The translations under genes were made by a program, and so were the position numbers. Below the pieces are notes generated by a model. It was given only the letters and a program-made list of their open reading frames with translations, was not told the origin of the DNA and did no database searches. Below are positions 47,523 to 54,829 of a DNA stretch of 64,000 bases, piece by piece. The DNA is taken from positions 682,001 to 746,000 of the forward strand of contig NZ_CP020038.1 in assembly GCF_002157225.2 (NCBI RefSeq), in the 5' to 3' direction. How positions within the stretch are numbered: position 1 is the first letter of the stretch; each line of letters starts with the position of its first letter. The stretch comes from Agarilytica rhodophyticola (GTDB lineage Bacteria; Pseudomonadota; Gammaproteobacteria; Pseudomonadales; Cellvibrionaceae).

Positions 47523-48107
47523 ATGAGTAAATCCTTGCAGGATCAGTTGCTGGGAGCAGGGCTGATAGATAAGAAAAAGGCGAAGCAAATAAGTAAAAGC
47601 CAGAGGAAAAAGAAGAATGAGCAATTACGCTCGAAAGAGAAGACCTTAGACGAAAGTAAAGCCAATGCTCGCCAAGCAATGCTAGAAAAGCAAGAGAAAG
47701 ACCGTCAGCTCAATTTAGAGCGTAAACTTAAAGCAGATCAAAAAGCGATTGCTGCGCAAATTATTCAGCTTATTCAGCTCAACAAAATTAGCCGTAAAAA
47801 TGGCGAAGTCAGTTATAACTTTAAAGATGGTACCCAGATTAAAAAAATATATGTCACCGAAAAACTGTTAGACCAAATTAGTGATGGGCGCCTATGTATT
47901 GCTCGTCTAGGCGAAGGTTATGAAATTATCCCCTTGGCAGTGGCAGATAAAATATTAGAGCGAGACGAAGAAGGCACCATCCTTGTTTACAATAGGAATA
48001 CCACTACGGTTGATAATAAGGAAAATACTGAGGCAAAAGATTCCTCTACAGATGGTGATGATGATTACTACGCCCAGTTTGAGATTCCCGATGATTTGAT
48101 GTGGTAG
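47523..48107 (+). CDS. DUF2058 (YaiL-like) protein
   Basis: 194 residues from ATG at 47523 (MSKSLQDQLLGAGLID) preceded by GGTGAAG; an upstream start 12 bases earlier is less likely. Very Lys/Glu/Gln-rich helical first 90 residues, then SYNFKDGTQIKKIYV and LCIARLGEGYEIIP, the conserved DUF2058 core, with an acidic tail. The family resembles nucleoprotein/polysaccharide-export regulators in annotation only; function unknown. Confidence 0.88.
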   Translation: MSKSLQDQLLGAGLIDKKKAKQISKSQRKKKNEQLRSKEKTLDESKANARQAMLEKQEKDRQLNLERKLKADQKAIAAQIIQLIQLNKISRKNGEVSYNFKDGTQIKKIYVTEKLLDQISDGRLCIARLGEGYEIIPLAVADKILERDEEGTILVYNRNTTTVDNKENTEAKDSSTDGDDDYYAQFEIPDDLMW

Positions 48108-48152
48108 TTTTGGTGTGATTCTTTTATAGGTGGCAAAGTCAAGTAGCATCAT

Positions 48153-48197
48153 TTAAGGGCTCACCCAATAAATTTATTGTGAGCCTTAATCAAATTT
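48153..48197. terminator. hairpin after the DUF2058 gene
   Basis: TTAAGGGCTCAC / GTGAGCCTTAA stem (one bulge) over a 14-base AT loop, then CAAATTTTT. Serves the plus gene and possibly the convergent Ser-rich gene. Confidence 0.6.
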
Positions 48198-48273
48198 TTA
48201 CAATATTCGGCAATGTATCAGTATTAGGTAACTATGTGTGCTGATTAACGGGATTGATTAGATATTATTAGAG

Positions 48274-48774
48274 TTATCTATTTCTAGAGCGGGGCAATGG
48301 GTGGTATATTTCCTCGGTTTCCGAATCGCTACCACTTGAGTAAGCCCCAGTGCTAGATGGAGTTGATGCTCCACTTCCTGTTATAGTACTGCGATCATCA
48401 TCCGATGATAAATTATAAGGTAAGTGCCCTTCTGATTCAGAACTTTCTATTTCTACATCAGAATCAGAATAAAGGCGTTCCCTTATTTGGCGTGCATGCT
48501 CTCGTGCGGAAATTGACGCATAGTCTACAGGTCCGCTCCCATAATTTTGGTTGACAGTAACTCTAGTGTCATCTTCGGAGTTGTAATTGTCCGAGTTTGG
48601 CGTGCTAGCACCTGAGTTGTGTCCTGAACGTGCATTGCTGCCTGGCGCACTAATCATTACGGGGCTTCTTGTTCGACTGCTTTCGTAAGGGGTAGAGCTT
48701 GTGGAATAGCTGTTGACACTGCCGACAGTTGAAGGCGTGTTGACTGAGGGTGTGTTAATACTGGCTTTATACAT
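48274..48774 (-). CDS. Ser/Thr-rich acidic low-complexity protein, candidate secreted effector
   Basis: 166 residues, no family recognised. Almost wholly low complexity: N-terminal Ser/Thr/Pro (MYKASINTPSVNTPST), SGASTP repeated twice, acidic serine clusters (DSDVEIESSESE; SDSETEE), one possible helix (ISAREHARQIRERL, about 89-102), basic end PRSRNR. No Cys, no hydrophobic segment. Ribosome site GGTGAG 9 bases before ATG. Composition is like type III secretion N-termini and eukaryotic phosphoproteins, and it resembles the other effector candidates here; direct evidence for secretion is absent. Monocistronic. Confidence 0.55.
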   Translation of the reverse strand: MYKASINTPSVNTPSTVGSVNSYSTSSTPYESSRTRSPVMISAPGSNARSGHNSGASTPNSDNYNSEDDTRVTVNQNYGSGPVDYASISAREHARQIRERLYSDSDVEIESSESEGHLPYNLSSDDDRSTITGSGASTPSSTGAYSSGSDSETEEIYHPLPRSRNR

Positions 48775-48963
48775 AAAATTATCTCACCTATTTTTTCTGA
48801 TGTTCTGTTTGTGACTTTCTTTAAACTATTGGTGTGATAACAATAGAAAATGTTGTATTTTTTATTTGGCATATAAAACAAGTGGATGATTAGGGCGTAA
48901 ATTAATTTACTTTTTTGATTTCTATAATCATTTTATCGAGGTTAATTATTCACTAGAAAAACA

Positions 48964-49683
48964 CTAAGAACCTTTATCTAACAAAGGCCGTGAAAAATAA
49001 GTATCACGATCAATTTCAGTTGAACGATAAAGCTTGGCAGGTCTTTTACCGCTTATTTTACTTTTCCCTGTTTCTTCTACCATTTTTGCAGATAGTACTC
49101 GTTGTCGAAATGACTTGGCTTGAAATTCTCTATTTAAAATAGTGCTAAATACAGCTTGTAATTCGCTGAGGGTAAATTCGCTAGGCATTAGTTCTATAGG
49201 TAGGGCTGTATAGCACGCCTTGGCACGCAAACGATCCAGCGCTTTATGTACAATGAGATTGTGATCAAAAGCCAACTTAGTCTGATCTAAATCCCTAACC
49301 GATAGCCATTTAGTATTCTCTTCTAATTCATTATCGTTAATTTTGGTAATGTCAATTAATGCAAAGTACAAAACAGTTAACGCCCATCCTCGCGGATCTC
49401 GAGAAGGGGAACCAATAGTTTCTACTTGTTCCAGATAGGCAGATTTAAGGCCGGTTTTTTCTTGTAGTTTTCGTTGTGCTGCGTCGTCGACTGTTTTGTC
49501 AAGAGCAAGATCAATAAACCCTCCGGGTAATGCCCACATACCTTTGCAAGGTTGTTGTTTCCTGCGTACGAGAAGAATGTTAAGTTCTCCTTCTATTAGC
49601 GAAAAAATTGCCATATCGACAGTCGATAGGGGAATATCATAATCGTGAATATTATAATTTTTTAAATACTCTTCTTCGCTCAT
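48964..49683 (-). CDS. nrtR: NrtR-like NUDIX-domain transcriptional regulator
   Basis: 239 residues. NUDIX domain about 15-150 (TVDMAIFSLIEGELNILLVRRKQQPCKGMWALPGGFID) and a C-terminal winged helix (FTLSELQAVFSTILNREFQAKSFRQRVLSAKMV) as in NrtR, the repressor of NAD-metabolism genes. The Nudix box is degenerate: RKLQEKTGL where active enzymes have RELxEExGL, so catalysis is unlikely, as in many NrtR. It is 74 bases downstream of nadV, and tandem palindromes lie before prs. Confidence 0.88.
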   Translation of the reverse strand: MSEEEYLKNYNIHDYDIPLSTVDMAIFSLIEGELNILLVRRKQQPCKGMWALPGGFIDLALDKTVDDAAQRKLQEKTGLKSAYLEQVETIGSPSRDPRGWALTVLYFALIDITKINDNELEENTKWLSVRDLDQTKLAFDHNLIVHKALDRLRAKACYTALPIELMPSEFTLSELQAVFSTILNREFQAKSFRQRVLSAKMVEETGKSKISGKRPAKLYRSTEIDRDTYFSRPLLDKGS

Positions 49684-49757
49684 ATTGTTGTTTTGCTTAT
49701 GTTAAAAGTTTGCTCATGTGGTATTTGTTAACAGGCCCTAAGGCCTGCTAGTAATTA

Positions 49758-51239
49758 TTAATATTCCAATCTTTTTCTAATTTCCTCGAAGGTCGTTTCC
49801 TTTAACAATTTGCCGTCTTGAAAGACTGTCTGAAATATACCTTGTTGCTCTTGTTCCGGTGTTTGTTTATCAAATAATTGGAAGCCGTTATCTGTTTGCT
49901 CCACTCTTAAAAGTCCTATTGCAGATTTTTTTTCACCTTTATCTGTGACAGGATCTTTAAAGATATCGCGGCCTTCGCCTTTGACTTGACCCCAAGTAGC
50001 TTTCATGGCAAAACCAAAGGTATCACGTGTTACATGCTGATAAGTATAACTGCCGACACCAAAGACAACATTGGTTGAAGCAAAACCTTTTTCTTTTAGT
50101 TGAGCTAAAATTGCTTCCGCTCGCTGTAGTGTAATAGAATCCCCATAAATAATACCTACTCGATCGCTTAAGAGTTTATAGCCTTTTTCTGTGACACTTC
50201 CTCCAAAGATATCCCATAGACATTCGACAGCACCTTTGTTTTCGGGACTACCAGGTTTTGCATCGGGGTCACCACAAATGACTTTAACCGGGTCTCCACT
50301 ATCTGGACGAAATACGACTTTTGAGAATCCTAGGGCATCACGTTTACGATTTAATATATCGTCTTTGAGTTCTCTAGCAAACTCATTAATTACCTGCCAA
50401 AAGTCCCAGGTATCCGATACGATACTGACGATCCCATGGGGATATAAATCATTAATAAGACGCTTAAAGGTATCTATTTCACTTTCCTTCGTGCCCATAC
50501 ACATAACACTATGCTCTGTGGCTGGGACAGAGACACCTACAAGTTCTGATGCCTTATAATAATCTTCGGCATAATCAATAGCGGCGACGGTATCCGTTCC
50601 CATAAAGCTAGCAAGATGACCTAGGCCCGCGAGTGCCGCATCCTCAGCTCCACTCATCCCTCGAAAGCTAAAGTCGTGAGCCTGAATAGGTAAAAAATCT
50701 AGTGGTGCACCTGTATCATCAGCAAATTTTTTTAGGAGACGCTTATATTCGTAAGCTATAGTTGCTGTGGTACAGGGTTTCCAGACTTCCGCACTGATGC
50801 TGGTTTCCAAATAATTTGTTAACCAAAAAAACTCTGGCAACGTGTTAACTACAGTAAACACTGGAACTTTAATATTCACCCTACTGCCTTCTTCAAGGGC
50901 TTTAATTTTTATTGGTAAGTAACCGAGGTCGTGTAAAGCTTCTATATGCTCTGTAGATATAGCATCTTCCCCCAGAGATGTATCCATACGTCGCTTATAT
51001 TTTTTAAGCACGTCTTCTTTGGGTTTGTCGAAAAATTCTCGCTGCCACTGTTCAATTAGGATTCGCTTTATATAAGCTTGCAAGCCAAGAAATACCACTC
51101 GTTCATCAAAGCCTTCTAGTACATTTGCCAGCCTTGCTGAGCGAGGGGTGAAATTTGAATACACATACTCCGTGCCTTCAGGATATTGACGTCTGTGGTC
51201 TGCTTTGTAGAAATCAATGGCCATTAAGGGATTCATCAT
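49758..51239 (-). CDS. nadV: nicotinamide phosphoribosyltransferase (NadV/NAMPT)
   Basis: 493 residues. Forms NMN from nicotinamide and PRPP, a one-step NAD salvage. NAMPT-family pattern: DFYKADHRRQYPEGTEYVYSNFTPRSAR, HDFSFRGMSG, VVFRPDSGDPVKV and GVGSYTYQHVTRDTFGFAMKAT. Starts immediately after the prs stop with GGAGAG ribosome site, so the enzyme and a PRPP source are coupled. Confidence 0.95.
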   Translation of the reverse strand: MMNPLMAIDFYKADHRRQYPEGTEYVYSNFTPRSARLANVLEGFDERVVFLGLQAYIKRILIEQWQREFFDKPKEDVLKKYKRRMDTSLGEDAISTEHIEALHDLGYLPIKIKALEEGSRVNIKVPVFTVVNTLPEFFWLTNYLETSISAEVWKPCTTATIAYEYKRLLKKFADDTGAPLDFLPIQAHDFSFRGMSGAEDAALAGLGHLASFMGTDTVAAIDYAEDYYKASELVGVSVPATEHSVMCMGTKESEIDTFKRLINDLYPHGIVSIVSDTWDFWQVINEFARELKDDILNRKRDALGFSKVVFRPDSGDPVKVICGDPDAKPGSPENKGAVECLWDIFGGSVTEKGYKLLSDRVGIIYGDSITLQRAEAILAQLKEKGFASTNVVFGVGSYTYQHVTRDTFGFAMKATWGQVKGEGRDIFKDPVTDKGEKKSAIGLLRVEQTDNGFQLFDKQTPEQEQQGIFQTVFQDGKLLKETTFEEIRKRLEY

Positions 51240-52106
51240 TTACTCTCCAAAATTGTATTCAAAATTAATAACATTGAGTTTGGCACTCGTTTTTTGTGGG
51301 AAACTCGTGGTTGTGATAACTCTATCGATGAGATTATCGAAAACTTCAATTCCTTTACTGAAGATTCCGTGAGTTACGAATAAGATAATTTGCTCGACCT
51401 GTTTTGCACGAAGTTGTTCTGCTATTTTGATGAAGGTAAAGCCCCCATCGCAGATGTCGTCAGAAATAATAGCTATTTTACCTGTCAGATCATCCGCTAG
51501 AACGCGTGTCTCTTTTATCATCCCTGTGGCCGGGTCGCGCTGTTTTTCGCAAAATATAAGATCTTTGAGTCCGAGGCTATTCTGTATTTTTTGACAACGA
51601 TTAACCGCGCCTTTATCAGGACATACCAACACAGTATCCGGCGCTTTTAGTAAATCTTGTAAATCGCTGTTAGCTGAAATGATATCGGCTGCTTCCACGT
51701 TTATAGCGCTTACTAGCTCAGAGCCTACGGCACTATGACAATCCCAGGTGACGAGCTTATTAATATTCATCGTCTTTAGAAGATTTGCCATTACCTGTAG
51801 GGAGAATGCTTGCCCAGGAGCACAGACCCGGTCTTGTCGTGAATAGGGAAGGTAGGGGATTTCCAAATTGATAGTGATATCTTTGCCAAACTCTTCGCGT
51901 AAGGCGTTTTCAATTAGAAGTAAGTCCAACAAATCTGAGGTTGATCTTACTCGTGCTCTGATGCAAAGCTCTTTGGTTTCTAATGGTGTTAAATCCTTCA
52001 GTTGTATGTGTCTTTCGCCGCCAGAAAAGTCCATTGCGCTATAGGGAATTTTGCTACCGTCTAGTTTGCAAATTTCAATCCTATTTACATTCATATCAGT
52101 GTCCAT
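51240..52106 (-). CDS. prs: ribose-phosphate pyrophosphokinase (NAD-salvage paralogue)
   Basis: 288 residues, shorter than housekeeping Prs (about 315). Supplies PRPP. Motifs: LEIPYLPYSRQDRV, TWDCHSAVG (metal/ribose-5-P region), CPDKGAVNRC and the PRPP loop ISDDICDGGFT. The start may be ATG at 52106 or the in-frame ATG 12 bases on. First gene of prs-nadV(-nrtR), a dedicated nicotinamide salvage operon also seen in phages and other gammaproteobacteria. Confidence 0.93.
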   Translation of the reverse strand: MDTDMNVNRIEICKLDGSKIPYSAMDFSGGERHIQLKDLTPLETKELCIRARVRSTSDLLDLLLIENALREEFGKDITINLEIPYLPYSRQDRVCAPGQAFSLQVMANLLKTMNINKLVTWDCHSAVGSELVSAINVEAADIISANSDLQDLLKAPDTVLVCPDKGAVNRCQKIQNSLGLKDLIFCEKQRDPATGMIKETRVLADDLTGKIAIISDDICDGGFTFIKIAEQLRAKQVEQIILFVTHGIFSKGIEVFDNLIDRVITTTSFPQKTSAKLNVINFEYNFGE

Positions 52107-52147
52107 ATTTTCACCAATCTATATTTAAATTTGTACCGGGTAAATAT

Positions 52148-52199
52148 ATTGTCTGTGAGACAGTAAATATATATATTGTCACAGAGACACTATATTGTC
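52148..52199. promoter_or_regulatory. tandem palindromic operators (candidate NrtR sites)
   Basis: ATTGTC-TGTGA-GACAGT (52148-52164) and ATTGTC-ACAGA-GACACT (52175-52191), the same 6-N5-6 inverted design 27 bases apart, plus a half site ATTGTC at 52194-52199. They lie 42-93 bases before prs and cover its promoter. Assignment to NrtR is by neighbourhood; its true consensus in this group is not known to me. Confidence 0.6.
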
Positions 52200-52201
52200 A
52201 A
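52170..52201 (-). promoter_or_regulatory. prs-nadV promoter
   Basis: Minus strand TTGACA (52201-52196) with AT-rich -10 candidates CAATAT/TATATA 17-20 bases on; overlaps the second palindrome, so a bound repressor would block it. Confidence 0.5.
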
Positions 52202-52297
52202 CAAAATGATGGGATGTAACGATGAGAAAAATCCGGTATCGTCGATTTCACTTGTATCGCCACACATTACTAACACTGCTTTTGGGGGGTAATAATT

Positions 52298-53335
52298 ATG
52301 AAAGCCGCAATCTACCACCAATTTTCAGGCCCTGTGAGCGTAGAACGGGTGGAAGATCCCACACCGAGTAAGCATGGTGTCGTTTTGCAAGTTAAGGCGA
52401 CGGGTTTATGTCGCAGTGACTGGCACGGATGGCGAGGGCACGATACGGATATTGTTCTACCTCATGTACCTGGTCACGAAGTGGCAGGGGTAGTCGTTGA
52501 TGTCGGTGAGCATGTGCAGCACTATAATATTGGTGATCGTGTCACCTTACCCTTTGTTTGCGGTTGTGGAAGTTGTGGCGAATGTGCATCGGGTAATCAT
52601 CAAGTATGTGAGAAGCAATTTCAGCCTGGGTTTACCCACTGGGGATCATTTGCTGAATATGTTGCCATTGATTATGCAGATAATAATTTAGTGCTTCTAC
52701 CAGAGAGCATCGATTTTGCAGAAGCTGCGGGCCTGGGGTGTCGTTTTGCTACCTCTTTTCGAGCTGTGGTGAGTCAGGGTAATCTCTCTGCCGGACAATG
52801 GCTGGCGGTGCACGGGTGTGGTGGTGTTGGTTTATCAGCAATCATGATCGCCAATGCATTAGGGGCGAATGTTATCGCCGTTGATATAGATGATCACAAA
52901 CTTGAGTTTGCTCGATCCTTAGGAGCAGTTGCCACAATTAATGGCCAAAATAATGATGTCGTTGAAAGTATCATGGATGTTTCTAATGGTGGTGCTCATG
53001 TCTCTGTAGATGCCTTAGGCCATCCCATGACCTGTTTTAACTCCGTATCCAGTCTGCGAAAGCGAGGCAAACATATTCAGGTGGGTTTGATGGCTGAAGA
53101 TGATGGTTGTGCAAAGATTCCGATGGCTAAAGTGATTGCTAATGAGCTCGAAGTGATTGGTAGCCATGGGATGCAAGCTCATCGTTATGTAGACATGTTA
53201 GCGATGATTGAAGCTGGAAAGTTATCGCCAGGCAAACTTATTGGCCAGCGTATTAGTTTGCAAGAGGCGACACGAGCATTAGTTGATATGGATAAATTTG
53301 AAGGTACGGGTGTCACTATTATTGATCAGTTCTGA
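52298..53335 (+). CDS. zinc-dependent alcohol dehydrogenase family protein
   Basis: 345 residues. Medium-chain dehydrogenase: catalytic zinc Cys in [16 protein letters not shown]; structural zinc set [17 protein letters not shown]; nucleotide fold [14 protein letters not shown]. Substrate is unknown. GGGGGG ribosome site 8 bases before the ATG. Divergent from prs and convergent with the AraC gene. Confidence 0.92.
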   Translation: MKAAIYHQFSGPVSVERVEDPTPSKHGVVLQVKATGLCRSDWHGWRGHDTDIVLPHVPGHEVAGVVVDVGEHVQHYNIGDRVTLPFVCGCGSCGECASGNHQVCEKQFQPGFTHWGSFAEYVAIDYADNNLVLLPESIDFAEAAGLGCRFATSFRAVVSQGNLSAGQWLAVHGCGGVGLSAIMIANALGANVIAVDIDDHKLEFARSLGAVATINGQNNDVVESIMDVSNGGAHVSVDALGHPMTCFNSVSSLRKRGKHIQVGLMAEDDGCAKIPMAKVIANELEVIGSHGMQAHRYVDMLAMIEAGKLSPGKLIGQRISLQEATRALVDMDKFEGTGVTIIDQF

Positions 53336-53350
53336 TGTATGGGCCTAAGC

Positions 53351-54316
53351 TCAGGCCCGAATTCTCTGAGTGGCTTTTGGTAATTCTCCGTAGTGGCGTT
53401 TATACGCCGAAGTGAAATTACTCGCGTGCTCATAACCGACAATTTCTGCGATACGTGAAATACTCAGCTCATGCTCACTTAGCATTCTTTTTGCAATCGA
53501 CATACGATATTGCTGGCAATATTCAAACACAGTTTTTCCATGAATGGCTTTAAAGCTATTAGAAAGTTTATTGCGGTTGGTGCCAATACTTCTAGCTAGT
53601 TGTTCCAGCGACGGTGGTGACGTATAAAGCTTATGCAAAATAGCCTCAGCTTTTTGGGTGATATCGACATTTTCTTGGTAACTAATGCTACTCTGGCAAT
53701 TGCCAATAGTGTGCTGAAAATTTTGTAAAATCTCGTCGACAAGCTCGTAAGTTTTACCGCTAATAAAACAAGCTCTTAGATCTAATGATGATTTATTTTT
53801 GCAGATCGCGTCAATAATCTCCACGCTTTTTTTGGATAAGCGAAAGTTTTTTCCCGACAATGTTTTCAATTCAGGACATACTGACGGGTATATACAATCA
53901 GCCAGCGCATCAAGAGGTAGTTGAAGAATAAAAATAAATGCACAAGGTGAAGCTTTTAATTGAAGGCTAATGTTTTGTTGTGGTAACAAAAACATAGAAG
54001 CGTGTTCAGAGGGGATTAAATGGGGTTGCTGGCCATCACCTTTTATATTTATATGGCAGCCCTGAGTAAAAAATAAATTAACATGTTTTTCGTTTGTTAA
54101 TAGCCTAATTGATTTGTTAAAAGATTTTTTTATTTGAGCAAAGATTAATTCAGAATTTGGTGTGGGTTTAAAGAATTCCCAAGCTCCATGTGACGTTTCA
54201 GTAGGTAGACCTGTGTAATAGTCAACATTTTTTTGTGTTATAAGGCGCCATATTTGTGTTGGTATACTGTTTATTGTCTGCTTATCTGTTATTAGAGACA
54301 CTGTTGAGTTTCCCAT
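53351..54316 (-). CDS. AraC-family transcriptional regulator
   Basis: 321 residues. C-terminal double helix-turn-helix (about 225-315): LEQLARSIGTNRNKLSNSFKAIHGKTVFEYCQQYRMSIAKRML and ISRIAEIVGYEHASNFTSAYKRHYGELP, the second with the AraC signature. The N-terminal 200 residues resemble PchR-type effector domains. It points away from the harpin-like gene and shares a 513-base gap with it; its targets are unknown. Confidence 0.92.
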   Translation of the reverse strand: MGNSTVSLITDKQTINSIPTQIWRLITQKNVDYYTGLPTETSHGAWEFFKPTPNSELIFAQIKKSFNKSIRLLTNEKHVNLFFTQGCHINIKGDGQQPHLIPSEHASMFLLPQQNISLQLKASPCAFIFILQLPLDALADCIYPSVCPELKTLSGKNFRLSKKSVEIIDAICKNKSSLDLRACFISGKTYELVDEILQNFQHTIGNCQSSISYQENVDITQKAEAILHKLYTSPPSLEQLARSIGTNRNKLSNSFKAIHGKTVFEYCQQYRMSIAKRMLSEHELSISRIAEIVGYEHASNFTSAYKRHYGELPKATQRIRA

Positions 54317-54829
54317 AGAGCTTTTATTTAATGTCTATTAATCTATTTTATATACGTTCCGTTAAACAAATTCCTCAATAATATTCTCAATCACTGAGCT
54401 GCTTAGAAGCCATTTTATAACGTTCGCACTCGCTGATACAGCTTTGAAAATTACCTCAAAATGCTTACCTACTTTATGCAAACTCCAGTTTATGGGTTAT
54501 TTTTGCCTTGACTCAATTGTATTTGCAAGCTGAGAAACAGCTTCTTGGGCAAAAGAGTCGTTTCTTTTTAAAACAATTTTACAAAAATGTAAAATTGTAG
54601 TGTTGCTTATGATATCCATTAACAGTGCAACGAGGCCGCTTGGGGAGAGAAGTATTAGCTAATTGGTCTTCCGCTTTTATAAGACGTGCCATGACGTTGA
54701 ATTCATATATGTGTAATTATATTAAAAAATGCGCCATTATCCTTATAAGTTATAAATATTAATTTATTAGAACCGAAAGGTTAAATTTGCTCACATACTT
54801 GAAAACAAACTAAGAATGAGCGGTATGTT
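54317..54829. other. long upstream region of the harpin-like and araC genes
   Basis: 513 bases with no supportable ORF. It contains a perfect 11-bp inverted repeat ACAATTTTACA-aaaa-TGTAAAATTGT (54573-54598) and the hrp-box-like promoter listed next. The rest is AT-rich and unrecognised. Confidence 0.5.
54769..54797 (+). promoter_or_regulatory. hrp-box-like (HrpL ECF sigma) promoter
   Basis: AGAACC (54769-54774), 16 bases, TCACATA (54791-54797). Consensus for HrpL is GGAACC-N16-CCACNNA: 5/6 and 4/5 conserved positions match with the exact spacing, and the GA after AACC also fits. The ATG of the harpin-like gene is 32 bases on. Other ECF sigmas share the GAAC core, so it is a candidate not proof. 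Confidence 0.6.

Noticed and set aside
48775-48960. hrp box before the Ser-rich gene
   Set aside because: AGAAC occurs on the minus strand but no CCAC-like element lies at the correct distance.
53351-54316. AraC protein as HrpX/HrpB-type T3SS activator
   Set aside because: Only the generic AraC DNA-binding domain is recognisable; adjacency alone is not enough.
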